Shown here: positions 53,378-62,665 of the stretch, in pieces
Numbering within the stretch: position 1 is the stretch's first letter
Layout of the letters: each line of letters begins with the position of its first letter
Source: Brachybacterium sp. P6-10-X1
GTDB taxonomy: Bacteria > Actinomycetota > Actinomycetes > Actinomycetales > Dermabacteraceae
NCBI RefSeq assembly: GCF_001969445.1
Contig: NZ_CP017297.1
Location: 868,001 to 932,000 of the forward strand
DNA length: 64,000 bases
Reading direction: 5' to 3'
Position numbers and translations under genes: made by a program
The notes under the pieces: generated by a model
What the model was told of the DNA's origin: nothing
What the model saw: the letters and a program-made list of their open reading frames with translations, nothing else
Database searches by the model: none

Positions 53378-53839
53378 TCAGCTCGACTCTCGCGAGGCGA
53401 GGAAGGTCAGCAGGAGCTTGCGCTGGAGGTCGAACATGACCGTGCGCTCGTCGTCCTCCATGTGGTCGTAGCCCAGCAGGTGGAGGATGGAGTGGCAGGT
53501 CAGCAGCAGCATCTCCTCGACCGCGCTGTGACCGGCCTCCGCCGCCTGCTTGGCGGCGACGCTCGGGCACAGCACCACGTCGCCGAGCAGCCCTTCGGGG
53601 GCCGGCTGCTCGGCCGAACCGGGCGTCAGCTCATCCATCGGGAAGCTCATCACATCGGTGGGACCGGGCAGATCCAGCCACTGCACGTGGAGCTTCTCCA
53701 TCGCGTCCTCGTCGACGAAGAGGATCGACATCTCGGTGGCGGGGTGCAGATGCATCGCCTCGAAGACGAAGCGTGCGCACTCGACGAACTCGTTCTCGTC
53801 GACGACGGCGGTGGTCTCGTTGCGGATCTCGATGGTCAT
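53378..53839 (-). CDS. ybeY: Endoribonuclease YbeY
   Basis: 153 aa. The zinc-binding H-x-x-x-H-x-x-x-x-x-H is intact in CHSILHLLGYDH; the family segments ILFVDEDAMEKLHVQWLD, PTDVMSFPMDE and LGDVVLCPSVA are present. It processes 16S rRNA 3' ends and takes part in rRNA quality control. Upstream gene phoH is 120 bp away; corC follows. Confidence 0.93.
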   Translation of the reverse strand: MTIEIRNETTAVVDENEFVECARFVFEAMHLHPATEMSILFVDEDAMEKLHVQWLDLPGPTDVMSFPMDELTPGSAEQPAPEGLLGDVVLCPSVAAKQAAEAGHSAVEEMLLLTCHSILHLLGYDHMEDDERTVMFDLQRKLLLTFLASRESS

Positions 53840-53847
53840 GGTGCGGT

Positions 53848-53897
53848 GCTCAGCTCTCGGCGCTCAGTTCTCGGTGCTTCGTTCTCGGTGCTCTGTC
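53848..53897. repeat. 14-bp tandem repeat between ybeY and phoH
   Basis: Three 14-bp units (GCTCAGCTCTCGGC, GCTCAGTTCTCGGT, GCTTCGTTCTCGGT) and a partial fourth, in the 120-bp gap just upstream of ybeY. Confidence 0.7.
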
Positions 53898-53959
53898 ATG
53901 CAGGTCGGGTCGTCAGGGTCGGGGCTCAGGACTCCCGTCCCGGGACCGCGGGCCACCGC

Positions 53960-55006
53960 TCACGTCCCCGAGGCGGGGCGGTGCCGGACGTCGCGATGGC
54001 CGCCGGGATCGATCTCCCAGCGCCCGTAGGCCTCGACGATGTCGCTGACGAGTCGGTGGCGGACCACGTCGCGGGAGGAGAGGCGGCAGAAGGAGATGTC
54101 GTCGATCCCGCCGAGCACCTGCTCGACCACCCGCAGCCCGCTCTTCTGGGAGCCGGGCAGGTCGACCTGGGTGACGTCGCCGGTGACGACCATCGTCGAG
54201 TTGAAGCCCAGCCGGGTCAGGAACATCTTCATCTGCTCCGGAGTGGTGTTCTGGGCCTCGTCCAGGATGATGAAGGCGTCGTTCAGGGTGCGTCCGCGCA
54301 TGTACGCCAGGGGGGCGACCTCGATGGTGCCGGCGTTCATCAGGCGCGGGATCGACTCGGGGTCGAGCATGTCATGCAGCGCGTCCAGCAACGGGCGCAG
54401 ATAGGGGTCGATCTTCTCGTTCAGCGATCCGGGCAGGAAGCCCAGCCGCTCCCCCGCCTCCACCGCCGGACGGGTGAGGATGATCCGGTTGACCTGCTTG
54501 CTCAGCAGCTGCTGCACGGCCAATGCGACCGCCAGGTACGTCTTGCCGGTGCCGGCCGGACCGATCCCGAAGGTGACGGTCGAAGATTCGACGGCCTCGA
54601 TGTACTTCTGCTGGCCCAGCGTCTTGGGCCGGATGCTGCGGCCCCGCGAGGACAGCACCGTGCGCGAGAGCACCTGCTCGAGCTTCTGGCCCGAGCCGCG
54701 GTCGTCCCCGTAGAGGTTCGCGGCGCGCTGGACCGCCTCGGCCGTCACGGCCTGGCCCGTACCGGCCAGGTCGATCAGGCTGCGCATGATGTGCTCGCTG
54801 CGCCGCAGGGCGTCCTCGGTGCCGCGCAGGGTCACCTGGTGGCCGCGCACATGAACGTCCGTGTCGGGGACGGCGTCCTCGAGAGCGGCCAGCGCCTGAT
54901 CGTTCTCGCCGAGCACCTGGAAGGGGCTGAGATGCTCGGGGATCGCCAGCGTCCGTTCGTGCGCCTGCGGGGCGCGGCCCGGGGCCGGGGTGAGCGGGTC
55001 GGTCAC
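53960..55006 (-). CDS. phoH: PhoH-family ATPase
   Basis: 348 aa. N-terminal KH-like part ([20 protein letters not shown]), then the PhoH helicase-like domain: Walker [20 protein letters not shown], Walker [19 protein letters not shown], and [13 protein letters not shown]. It probably works on RNA together with YbeY, its constant neighbour. The ATG at 55006 overlaps the HIT stop. Confidence 0.93.
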   Translation of the reverse strand: MTDPLTPAPGRAPQAHERTLAIPEHLSPFQVLGENDQALAALEDAVPDTDVHVRGHQVTLRGTEDALRRSEHIMRSLIDLAGTGQAVTAEAVQRAANLYGDDRGSGQKLEQVLSRTVLSSRGRSIRPKTLGQQKYIEAVESSTVTFGIGPAGTGKTYLAVALAVQQLLSKQVNRIILTRPAVEAGERLGFLPGSLNEKIDPYLRPLLDALHDMLDPESIPRLMNAGTIEVAPLAYMRGRTLNDAFIILDEAQNTTPEQMKMFLTRLGFNSTMVVTGDVTQVDLPGSQKSGLRVVEQVLGGIDDISFCRLSSRDVVRHRLVSDIVEAYGRWEIDPGGHRDVRHRPASGT

Positions 55007-55365
55007 ATCTCTCCTTCTGCGAGCTTGCCGCCCGCGAGGACGTGCGCGTGCACGTGGAAGACGGACTGGCCGGCGCTGGCGCCGGTGTTGAAGATCAATC
55101 GGAAGTCGCCGCTCGCCTGGTCAGCAGCGATCTTCCCGGCAACGGTGGCGACGTGGGCGAGCAGTTCGGGCTGCTCTGCGAGCTCCCGGACGTCGCGGCG
55201 GTGCTCACGCGGAACCACGAGGACGTGGACCGGCGCCTTCGGATTCAGATCCTTGAAGGCGATGACCTCCTCGTCCTCGTACACACGATCGGACGGGATC
55301 TCGCCCGCGAGGATCTTGCAGAAGACGCAGTCCGGGTCATGGTGTTCGGTGGCGGTCTCAGGCAT
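55003..55365 (-). CDS. HIT-family nucleotide-binding protein
   Basis: 120 aa HINT-branch protein. DCVFCKILAGEIPSDRVYED at the start, the histidine triad GQSVFHVHAHVLAG near the end. It hydrolyses AMP-linked phosphoramidates. MPETATEH at 55365 is the usual start; a 9-residue extension is possible. First gene of the HIT-phoH-ybeY-corC-era run. Confidence 0.92.
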   Translation of the reverse strand: MPETATEHHDPDCVFCKILAGEIPSDRVYEDEEVIAFKDLNPKAPVHVLVVPREHRRDVRELAEQPELLAHVATVAGKIAADQASGDFRLIFNTGASAGQSVFHVHAHVLAGGKLAEGEM

Positions 55366-55442
55366 GTCCCGAAGTCTACGGGAGCGACTCATCGCACAGC
55401 CGTTTTGGGATGCCCGCGACTGTATGAGAAGTTTAAATCATC

Positions 55443-55985
55443 ATGACGAAGCTCGGAATCATCATCAGCAGCGCCCGCCCCAACCGCGTCGGGGAGAAGG
55501 TGGCCCGCTGGGTCGCCGAATCCGCCGGGGATCGGTTCGACCTGGACTTCATCGACCTGCGCGACGTCGCCCTGCCTTCCTTCGACGAGCCGACGAGCCC
55601 GAAGTCCGGCGCGGACAAGACCACCGCCCACGGTCGGAGCTGGGGCGAGCGGATCGGCGCGCTCGACGCCGTGGTGATCCTCACCCCGCAGTACAACGGC
55701 TCCTACACCGGTGCGCTGAAGAACGCGATCGACTTCCTGTACTCCGAATGGAACGGTCTGCCCACCGTGCTGGTCGGCTACGGGTGGGGCGCCGCACAGG
55801 AGGTGCTGCCGCTGCTCGAGAAGCTGATGCTGCGCCTGGATGCCGACATCGTCGGCACGGTGGGCCTCGGCTTCCGCGAGGACCTCTCGGTCGACGGCGA
55901 GCTGTTCATCACCGAGCAGAAGGCCGCAGCCCTGGAGACCGCGCTCCTCGCGATCGAGTCGAAGGTCCCCGCCCCCATCGCCTGA
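55443..55985 (+). CDS. NADPH-dependent FMN reductase
   Basis: 180 aa flavodoxin-like protein: LGIIISSARPNRVGEKVARW (FMN phosphate loop), VVILTPQYNGSYTGALKNAI (TPQYN motif), VLVGYGWGAAQ. Related in fold to the island copy at 12655 but clearly a different branch. Faces away from the HIT gene across 77 bp, with an AT-rich GTTTAAATCATC just before the ATG; possibly a short-leader transcript. Confidence 0.88.
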   Translation: MTKLGIIISSARPNRVGEKVARWVAESAGDRFDLDFIDLRDVALPSFDEPTSPKSGADKTTAHGRSWGERIGALDAVVILTPQYNGSYTGALKNAIDFLYSEWNGLPTVLVGYGWGAAQEVLPLLEKLMLRLDADIVGTVGLGFREDLSVDGELFITEQKAAALETALLAIESKVPAPIA

Positions 55986-56056
55986 CGTTCGATCGATCCG
56001 AGAGTCTCATCCCTCTCCCCCACGCCTTCCGGCCCCGTCGTCGCCCCTGCGTCGGC

Positions 56057-56124
56057 GGGGCCTCGTCGTCGGCCTGCACGGGATGGGGCCCCGTCGTCGG
56101 CCTGCACCGGGGCCTCGTCCTCGG
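56057..56124. repeat. Degenerate tandem GC-rich repeat
   Basis: GGGGCCTCGTCGTCGGCCTG, then GGGGCCCCGTCGTCGGCCTG, then GGGGCCTCGTCCTCGG: three units of 28, 24 and 16 bp directly before the 116-bp array. Together the two arrays fill most of a 484-bp gene-free gap (55986-56469). Confidence 0.7.
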
Positions 56125-56142
56125 TTCCCCCGCCGCCCATCC

Positions 56143-56469
56143 CACGGCGCGCCGCAGACTCACGCCCGTTCCACGGATCCGCACCACCCACGGGACGCAT
56201 CGGTGGAACCGACGAGCGGGCACCGGGCGCGCCCCGCGACGGCCTCCGCGGCCCAACCCACGGCACGCCGCAAGCTCACGCCCGTTCCACGGATCCGCAC
56301 CACCCACAGGACACATCGGTGGAACCGACGAGCGGGCACCGGGCGCGCCCCGCGACGGCCTCCGCGGCCCAACCCACGGCGCGCCGCAGACTCACGCCCG
56401 TTCCACGGATCCGCACCACCCACGGGACGCATCGGTGGAACCGACGAGCGGGCACCGGGCGCGCCGCGA
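56143..56469. repeat. 116-bp tandem repeat, about 2.8 copies
   Basis: Units start at 56143, 56259 and 56375 with a constant 116-bp period and only a few base changes; the third ends in the stop region of the ABC permease. Each unit carries GTTCCAC and GTGGAAC 28 bp apart, so each can form a 7-bp stem. No spacers, so not CRISPR. No supported gene reads through it. Confidence 0.9.
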
Positions 56470-57327
56470 TCAGTGCCCGGGGCTCGCGTAGAACCGTGAG
56501 AGGTACCGGAACACCGCCACCCCGGCGCCGAGGATCAGCGGCCCGGCCAGTGGCGAGCCGAGCGCGAGCCAGAGCGGCACCACCAGCTCATCCGCGTGGC
56601 CCAGCACGATCGTCGCCGGGAGGTAGGCCATGAACGCCAGCGGCAGCAGGAAGGTCAGCAGGTAGGTCCCCGCGGTGCCGAAGATCGTCATGGGGTACGC
56701 GCCGAAGTCCGTCAGCACACGGTCGATGGTGTCCTTGACGCGGGTGGTCGGCCCCATCCGGAAGTCCAGCCCGGAGATGCCGATCTGCAGCCCGGCCTCG
56801 ACGAGTCCTCCCCCGATCGCGGCGGCCGCGATGTACGCCACGATCCAGAGCGACCAGTCGATGCCGAGCTGGGAAGCGGCGACGCCGAGGATCGCCAGGC
56901 CGAGGACGAGGTCCCCGAGCGTTCCCGGGTTGAAGAACCGGGTCAGCAGCTGCATCAACGGCGGCGCCGGGCGCAGGAGGTAGCGGTCCCAGTGCCCGTC
57001 GCGCACCACGTTCGCACTGGCCCGGTGCTGGCCGAAGTTGATGGTGCACACGCCGTGCGCGGTCAGTCGCAGCCCGTACAGGAAGGCCACGTCGTACACC
57101 TCCCAGCCCGCGATGGTGCCGAAGGCTCCCAGCAGCACCCCGATGAAGGCCAGTTGGGTCCCCTGCAGCGCCGCGCTGCCCAGGAAGGTGAGGATCAGGT
57201 TCACGCGGTGGACCCGCATGCTGCGCCAGGTCGCCCCGAGCAGGATCGTGTAGGTGCGCCAGGCCGGGATCGGCCGGGCGAGCGAGCCGCGGCGGATCGG
57301 CGCGGCGCCGACGGATGCCTCAGCCAC
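56470..57327 (-). CDS. ABC-2 type permease (second subunit)
   Basis: 285 aa, six membrane segments (NLILTFLGSAALQGTQLAFI; GTAGTYLLTFLLPLAFMAYL). It resembles the DUF990-type ABC-2 permeases, with the NFGQHRASANVVRDGHWDRYLLRP-like loop (here at about residues 97-120) typical of the group. It pairs with the permease that precedes it, the genes overlapping by 8 nt, and shares one ATPase. Probably an exporter; substrate unknown. The stop is inside the edge of the 116-bp repeat. Confidence 0.8.
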   Translation of the reverse strand: MAEASVGAAPIRRGSLARPIPAWRTYTILLGATWRSMRVHRVNLILTFLGSAALQGTQLAFIGVLLGAFGTIAGWEVYDVAFLYGLRLTAHGVCTINFGQHRASANVVRDGHWDRYLLRPAPPLMQLLTRFFNPGTLGDLVLGLAILGVAASQLGIDWSLWIVAYIAAAAIGGGLVEAGLQIGISGLDFRMGPTTRVKDTIDRVLTDFGAYPMTIFGTAGTYLLTFLLPLAFMAYLPATIVLGHADELVVPLWLALGSPLAGPLILGAGVAVFRYLSRFYASPGH

Positions 57328-58147
57328 CGAAGATCACCAACCGTCGGATGGCACGTCGCCACACCAGGGCGGCCAGGGCGATGAGCACGAGGATCCAGAC
57401 CGCCTGGATCCCGATCGCCTGGACGGTGTGCCATCCGGGGTCGCGATCCACGTAGATCGACAGCGGCACGAAGATCTGCGCGGAGAACGGCAGCAGGGTG
57501 AGGATGCCGGTGAGCCAGTCGGGCATGAACCACAGCGGGATCAGCGCCCCGGAGGAGAACTGCGCGAGCATCCGGTAGATCAGGAACGCGCCGCCCACCT
57601 CGAGGGTCCAGAACCCCACCAGGCCGACCGTGAAGTTCACCAGCAGGGCGATGACGAATCCCAAGGACAGCGAGACCAGGCAGGCCAGGCCCGAGAGCCA
57701 GGATCCCGGCAGGGCGATCGCCCCGAGCGCCAGGCCCACGACGAGGGCGATGGCAGCCGCAGGCAGCTGGCCGACGGTCCCGCCGACCTGGCGGGCCAGG
57801 GCCAGCGGGACGGCGGAGATCGGCCGCATCACGTCGAAGGCGATGGCCCCGGTGCGCAGCCGGCCCAGCATGGAGTCGAACATGAACGGCTGGAAGACGG
57901 TGGTGGTCAGCACGCCGAGGACGGCGTAGGTGATGGCATCGACCTGGGCGACGCCGGCGACGTCGGTGCGGTCGCCGTAGACCGCGCTCCACACCAGGTG
58001 CACGAGGATCACCTGCAGCACGCAGCCGACGATCCCGGTCCAGGTGGACGCGCGGAAGGCGAACTGGGCGCGCGCGGCGTGGGCGATCGAGGCCCGGATC
58101 CCCCCGACCAGCAGGCGGTCCTGGCCGACGGGCGCTGCGAGGCTCAC
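57320..58147 (-). CDS. ABC-2 type permease (first subunit)
   Basis: 275 aa with six membrane segments and the GRLRTGAIAFDVMRPISAVP loop typical of DUF990-type permeases. The GTG at 58147 overlaps the ATPase stop (GTGA); earlier in-frame sequence is antisense-like. Forms a heterodimeric exporter channel with the following gene. Confidence 0.82.
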   Translation of the reverse strand: MSLAAPVGQDRLLVGGIRASIAHAARAQFAFRASTWTGIVGCVLQVILVHLVWSAVYGDRTDVAGVAQVDAITYAVLGVLTTTVFQPFMFDSMLGRLRTGAIAFDVMRPISAVPLALARQVGGTVGQLPAAAIALVVGLALGAIALPGSWLSGLACLVSLSLGFVIALLVNFTVGLVGFWTLEVGGAFLIYRMLAQFSSGALIPLWFMPDWLTGILTLLPFSAQIFVPLSIYVDRDPGWHTVQAIGIQAVWILVLIALAALVWRRAIRRLVIFGG

Positions 58148-59139
58148 GCCCGCACACCCCGCTCGGTGTAGATCCGGCGGATCACATCCTCCACGTTCGG
58201 CTCGCGGGAGGAGAGGTCCGTGATCTCCAGGCTGCCCGTGAGGCGCCCGATCGCCGCCGGGGCCGGGATCCGGGCGGGGTCGAAGCGGAAGGTGGCCCGC
58301 ATCTCGTCGCCGGCGGGGACCAGGCGGGTCAGCGTCAGCCCCGGCACCTCGAGGTCCTCGGAGAGGGTCGGGGCGCTCACCACGATCTCGCGGAAGGGGG
58401 CGTAGCGGGCGCGCAGGCTCTCCAGGTCGCCGTCGTAGAGGATCCGTCCCTCGTCGATGATGACCACCCGCTGGGCCAGCTGCTCGACATCGGCGATGTC
58501 GTGGGTGGTCAGCAGCACGGTCGTGCCCTCGGTGCGATTCTGCTCGGCGATGAAGTCGCGGATGCGCGCCTTGGCGACGACGTCCAGGCCGACGGTGGGT
58601 TCGTCGAGGTAGAGCACCGGGGGCCGGTACAGCATCGCGGCGACGAGATCCCCGCGCATCCGCTGCCCCAGCGACAGCGACCGCACCGCGGTGTCGAGGA
58701 ACGAGCCCATCTCCAGCAGGTCCACGAAGGTCTCCAGAGAGCGCCGGTACTCGGCCGGGCCCATCCCGTAGAGCCTCGCGATCAGCTCGAAGGACTCCCG
58801 CAGCGGCAGGTCGGTCCACAGCTGGGTGCGCTGGCCGAAGACGGCGCCGACGCTGCGCGCATTCGCCCGGCGGTGCTTCCACGGCACGATCCCCTCGACC
58901 TCGATGTGTCCGGAGGTCGGCACGAGGATGCCGGTGAGCATCTTGATGGTGGTGGACTTCCCGGCGCCGTTGGGACCGAGGTAGCCGACGATCTCGCCGT
59001 CGTCGATGCGCAGCGAGATGTCGTCGACCGCACGGGTGGTCACGGTCCGGGTGCTGAGGAAGGAGCGCACCCCGGAGAAGCGGCCCTGCACTCGCTGCGG
59101 CCGCGTGAACTCCTTGACCAGGTTCTCGGCGAGGATCAT
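58144..59139 (-). CDS. ABC-2 exporter ATPase
   Basis: 331 aa. Walker A GYLGPNGAGKSTTIKMLTG, Q-loop VFGQRTQLW (NatA-like, with the family's W-K-H-R insertion before it), signature LSLGQRMRGDLVAAML, Walker B VLYLDEPTVGLD, H-loop LLTTHDIADVEQL. A C-terminal domain of about 80 residues is normal for this class. MILAENLVKEF at 59139 follows AGGGG. Three-gene operon with two permeases. Confidence 0.9.
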   Translation of the reverse strand: MILAENLVKEFTRPQRVQGRFSGVRSFLSTRTVTTRAVDDISLRIDDGEIVGYLGPNGAGKSTTIKMLTGILVPTSGHIEVEGIVPWKHRRANARSVGAVFGQRTQLWTDLPLRESFELIARLYGMGPAEYRRSLETFVDLLEMGSFLDTAVRSLSLGQRMRGDLVAAMLYRPPVLYLDEPTVGLDVVAKARIRDFIAEQNRTEGTTVLLTTHDIADVEQLAQRVVIIDEGRILYDGDLESLRARYAPFREIVVSAPTLSEDLEVPGLTLTRLVPAGDEMRATFRFDPARIPAPAAIGRLTGSLEITDLSSREPNVEDVIRRIYTERGVRA

Positions 59140-59337
59140 CGATGCCCGCCCCTCGTCCCCCGAGGTGCCGAGACGTCGGGTTCCAGGACGTCGGGCAGCA
59201 GGGCGTCCGGGCTCATGGTGATCGACCCTACACAGCGGTGTGCCCCGGCTCACCCGCTTTTCACGGATCCGATGGGAGCAGATCACAGCGGGTGGCCGGT
59301 GGGAGGAGGTGCGGCGGCCCTGCCGGTCGGCGAGGCG

Positions 59338-59409
59338 GCAGCCCCGCTCGCTGGTGCAGCCCCGGTCGCTGGTGGAGCATCGGCTGCTGGAGGAGCATCG
59401 GCCCCAGCG
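59338..59409. repeat. 18-bp tandem repeat after rsmE
   Basis: Four 18-bp units: GCAGCCCCGCTCGCTGGT, GCAGCCCCGGTCGCTGGT, then two GGAGCATCGG-type units. They end 15 bp before the rsmE stop codon, in the 285-bp gap to the ABC operon. Confidence 0.75.
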
Positions 59410-59424
59410 GCCGGTCGAACCCGC

Positions 59425-60213
59425 TCAGCCCCAGCGGCCGACGAGGCTGCTGAGCACCGCGATCGCGGCGGGGCCCGCGGTCGAGGAGCGCAGCACCTCG
59501 GGGCCCAGCAGCACGGAGAGCGCCCCGGCCCCGCGGAGGGCGTCGAGCTCGTCGGGGTCGATCCCGCCCTCGGGGCCGACGATCACCACGATCTCCTCGA
59601 TCCCGTTCTCGCTGGCCGCCTGCAGCTGCTCGGCGAGGCTCATCAGGCTCACTGATTCCTGCTCGTGCAGGACCAGCACGAGGGTCCGGTCGGCGGCGAG
59701 CTCCCCGAGGACGTCGGTGAGCTGGGCGGTCGTCACCGGGGCGTCGACCGCGGGGATCCCGGGGCGGCGGCACTGCTTGACGGCGGCCCGCACCGTGCCC
59801 GCCCAGCGGGCCCGGCCCTTGGCGAGCTTCTCCCCCCGCCAGATCGAGACGGAACGGCGCGCGATCCAGGGCACGACCCGGTCGACGCCGAGCTCGGTGG
59901 CGGATTCGATCGCCTGCTCGTCGCGGCCGCCGGTGGCCAGGGCCTGGACCAGGCTCAAGCGCGGCAGGCGCTCGACGCCCGGGCTCGGGTCCTCCAGCAG
60001 AGCCAGCTCGAGGGCCTCCTTGCGGGCGGTGGTGACCTCCGCGAGCACCTGGCGCCCCGGGGCGTCGGTGAGCAGGACCTGCTCCCCCACGCCGATGCGG
60101 GCGACCTTGGCGGCGTGCCGTCCCTCCTCCCCGTCCAGGGTCAGGACCTCGCCCTCGCGCGCGGTCGCGAGCGTGTCGTCGAGGATCAGGAACCCGGGCG
60201 GGGTGGAGGGCAT
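59425..60213 (-). CDS. rsmE: 16S rRNA m3U1498 methyltransferase
   Basis: 262 aa SPOUT-fold enzyme. N-terminal PUA-like part (LTLDGEEGRHAAKVARIGVG), then ATELGVDRVVPWIARRSVS, IVVIVGPEGGIDPDELDAL and LLGPEVLRSSTAGPAAIAVL, which form the knotted SAM site. It methylates U1498 in the decoding region. It lies 27 bp after dnaJ, the usual hrcA-dnaJ-rsmE order. Confidence 0.94.
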   Translation of the reverse strand: MPSTPPGFLILDDTLATAREGEVLTLDGEEGRHAAKVARIGVGEQVLLTDAPGRQVLAEVTTARKEALELALLEDPSPGVERLPRLSLVQALATGGRDEQAIESATELGVDRVVPWIARRSVSIWRGEKLAKGRARWAGTVRAAVKQCRRPGIPAVDAPVTTAQLTDVLGELAADRTLVLVLHEQESVSLMSLAEQLQAASENGIEEIVVIVGPEGGIDPDELDALRGAGALSVLLGPEVLRSSTAGPAAIAVLSSLVGRWG

Positions 60214-60240
60214 GTCAGGGCTACTGCCGTCGTCGGTCGC

Positions 60241-61377
60241 TCAGAGGTCGCGCAGGCGATCGCGGAGCTTGGAGAAGGGGCCGTGGCCCTTGCGGCGGGT
60301 GGTCTCGTCCCCGCGCAGCGCGGCGAACTGCTCGAGCAGCTCACGCTCCTGCTCGCTGAGCGTGGTGGGCACGTCGATGTCGAGGACGACGCGGATGTCG
60401 CCGCGCCGCTCTCGGCGCAGCGGGGTCACGCCGAGGCCCTTGAGGGTGATCTCGTCGCCGGGCTGGGCGCCGGGCCTGACGTCGATGTCCTGGTTGCCGT
60501 CGAAGGTCTCCAGCGGGATCGTCGCGCCGAGGGCGGCGGAGGTCATCGGGACCGACATCGTGGTCACGAGGTCCTCGCCGTCGCGGTCGAACATCTCATG
60601 GTCGGTGACCGCGAGCTCGATGAACAGGTCGCCGGAGGGGCCGCCGGCCTCGCCGACCTCGCCCTGGCCGCGCAGCTGGATGCGGGTGCCGTTCTCGACC
60701 CCGGAGGGGACCTTCACGGTGACGGTGCGCTCGGCCGGGGTGCGGCCGTGCCCGGAGCAGCCGGTGCAGGGGCTCTCGATGACGTCGCCGTGACCCTCGC
60801 AGGTGGGGCACGGGGCCATGGTCACCATCTGGCCCAGCAGCGACTGGGCGACGCGCTGGACGTGGCCGGAGCCGTTGCAGGCGGTGCAGCGGGTGGGGCT
60901 GGTGCCCGGCTCGCAGCAGGAGCCGTCGCAGCGCTCGCACTGTTCGGCGGTCCGGAAAGTGACCTCCTCCTCGGTGCCGAAGACCACGTCGCGCAGGTCG
61001 ATCTTCACCCGTCGCAGCACGTCGCCGCCGCGGCGCTGGCGGGGCACCGGGCCCTGGCCGCGTCCCCCACGCATCCCGGCGGCGCCGGCGAACATGTCGA
61101 AGATGTCGTTGACGTCGAAGCCGGCGCCTCCGCCGAAGCCCCCGAAGCCGCCACCGCCGCCCATGCCCGGGCCGCCGCCCATGTCGTACTGGCGGCGCTT
61201 GTCGGAGTGGGAGAGGGTCTCGTAGGCCTGGGAGACCTTCTTGAACTTCTCCGCCGCCTCCGGGTCGGGGTTCACATCGGGGTGCAGCGTCCGGGCGAGC
61301 TTCCGGTACGCCTTCTTGATCTCCTCGGTGGAGGCGTCGCGGGAGACGCCGAGGAGCTCGTAGTAGTCGTCGTTCAC
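60241..61377 (-). CDS. dnaJ: Chaperone DnaJ
   Basis: 378 aa. J-domain with HPD ([20 protein letters not shown]), Gly/Met/Phe-rich linker, zinc region and C-terminal substrate domains. Four C-x-x-C motifs are present, but the first reads CERCDGSC, so its last Gly is Cys. GTG start at 61377. As in other actinobacteria this is the second DnaJ, paired with hrcA rather than dnaK. Co-chaperone of DnaK. Confidence 0.94.
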   Translation of the reverse strand: MNDDYYELLGVSRDASTEEIKKAYRKLARTLHPDVNPDPEAAEKFKKVSQAYETLSHSDKRRQYDMGGGPGMGGGGGFGGFGGGAGFDVNDIFDMFAGAAGMRGGRGQGPVPRQRRGGDVLRRVKIDLRDVVFGTEEEVTFRTAEQCERCDGSCCEPGTSPTRCTACNGSGHVQRVAQSLLGQMVTMAPCPTCEGHGDVIESPCTGCSGHGRTPAERTVTVKVPSGVENGTRIQLRGQGEVGEAGGPSGDLFIELAVTDHEMFDRDGEDLVTTMSVPMTSAALGATIPLETFDGNQDIDVRPGAQPGDEITLKGLGVTPLRRERRGDIRVVLDIDVPTTLSEQERELLEQFAALRGDETTRRKGHGPFSKLRDRLRDL

Positions 61378-61483
61378 GGTGAGGATTCCTTACCGGGGAG
61401 TCGGGGTGGCCGGGCCGCGGCGTGCGGCAGCAGGCACCGGGCGGTGGGGCTGGCAGGTCGACACGCATCCGCGCGCCGGGAGG

Positions 61484-62503
61484 TCATTCGAGGTAGCGGG
61501 ACACGTAGCGGGCGATGGCCTGGACGGTCGAGATGCCGGCGACGTAGTCCATACGGCTGGGGCCGAGGATCGCCAGATGCGATCCTGCACCATATCCCGC
61601 GCCGACGAGCGCGGCCTGATGCAGGGCGCGATCGTGCAGCTCGGACCCGATCCGCACCTCGACCGCTCCCGGCGAGGCGTGCATCTCGGTGAACAGGCGC
61701 ATCAGCACCAGCTGCTCCTCGAGCACGTCCAGCAGAGGCTCCACGTCGCGCGCGAAGTCCTCGGCGGAGCGGGCGATGTTGGCGGTCCCGGCCAGCACGA
61801 TCCGATCCTCCGCCCGCGTCGCCGCCAGGGACACGAGCGCATCGGTCACTTCCCGGGCCGAGGGGCGCTCCGCCGCCGGGAGCGTCTCGAGCAGGTCGGC
61901 CAGGGGCACGGCGAGGTCGGTGACCTCTCGGCCGGAGAGGGCCCGATTGAGCTGGTCGCGCAGGTCGAGGTAGGACTCGGCGGGCCGAGCCGCGAGCACC
62001 GGGACCGTGCGCTGGTCGACCCGACCGGACTCCGTGATCAGCACGACCAGGAGCAGCGAATCGGCGACCTTGACCAGCTCGACGTGGCGGACGCGCGCCT
62101 GGCGTCGGGCCGGGTACTGCACCATCGCGACCTGCTGGGTGAGCTGCGCCATCAGGCGCACGGTGCGGCCGAGGAGCTCCTCGACGTCACCGGAGTCCTC
62201 CAACAGGGTGCGGATCGCGCTGCGCTCGGGGGCCGACAGCGGCTTGACGGTCGCGACGTGGTCGACGAAGGCGCGGTACCCCTTGTCGGTGGGCACACGA
62301 CCGGCGGAGGTGTGGGGCTGATGGATCAGCCCCTCCTCCTCGAGCAGCGACATGTCGTTGCGCACCGTGGCGGCGGAGACCCCGAGCTCGTGACGATCCA
62401 GCAGGGACTTGGAGCCGACGGGCTCACGGGTGGAGACGTAGTCCTCGACGATCGCGCCGAGGATCTGCAGCTTCCGGGCGTCCGTGTGCCTCACCTCCTG
62501 CAT
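61484..62503 (-). CDS. hrcA: Heat-inducible transcription repressor HrcA
   Basis: 339 aa. Winged helix: LQILGAIVEDYVSTREPVGS, then LGVSAATVRNDMSLLEEEGL; GAF-like domain with a final YVAGISTVQAIARYVSRYLE. It represses chaperone genes by binding CIRCE. A CIRCE-like element lies 75 bp upstream, so it likely controls its own hrcA-dnaJ transcript. Confidence 0.94.
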   Translation of the reverse strand: MQEVRHTDARKLQILGAIVEDYVSTREPVGSKSLLDRHELGVSAATVRNDMSLLEEEGLIHQPHTSAGRVPTDKGYRAFVDHVATVKPLSAPERSAIRTLLEDSGDVEELLGRTVRLMAQLTQQVAMVQYPARRQARVRHVELVKVADSLLLVVLITESGRVDQRTVPVLAARPAESYLDLRDQLNRALSGREVTDLAVPLADLLETLPAAERPSAREVTDALVSLAATRAEDRIVLAGTANIARSAEDFARDVEPLLDVLEEQLVLMRLFTEMHASPGAVEVRIGSELHDRALHQAALVGAGYGAGSHLAILGPSRMDYVAGISTVQAIARYVSRYLE

Positions 62504-62577
62504 GCCGTGCGTTCTGCGTTCCGTGCGTTCCTGTCATCGGGGGCCGACGGGCGTGACCAGCGTCGCGAGGACCAGAT

Positions 62578-62604
62578 CTGGCACCTGCCCGTGCCGAGTG
62601 CCAA
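62578..62604. promoter_or_regulatory. CIRCE-like element upstream of hrcA
   Basis: CTGGCACCT, nine bases, GAGTGCCAA. Compared with the actinobacterial form (CTGGCACTC-N9-GAGTGCCAG) the left arm has two changes and the right arm one. Spacer length and position upstream of hrcA are as expected. Confidence 0.72.
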
Positions 62605-62665
62605 TCCTACGCGCCCCCGGCGATGCGCGCGGGGAGGCGTTCGCCACGGGGGTAAGGTGTCGCGC

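Noticed and set aside
53205..53570. Small minus-strand protein with PVAG repeats between corC and ybeY
   Set aside because: The frame lies antisense/out of frame to ybeY and over an 18-bp tandem repeat; no start signal.
55909..56469. Repetitive protein (GGADPWNGRE-like units) encoded in the 116-bp repeats
   Set aside because: The frame shifts between units (116 is not a multiple of three), there is no ribosome site, and the peptide differs by frame.
53210..56491. Open frame of over 1,000 codons on the plus strand across ybeY, phoH and HIT genes
   Set aside because: Antisense to well-recognised conserved genes; no domain readable in it.
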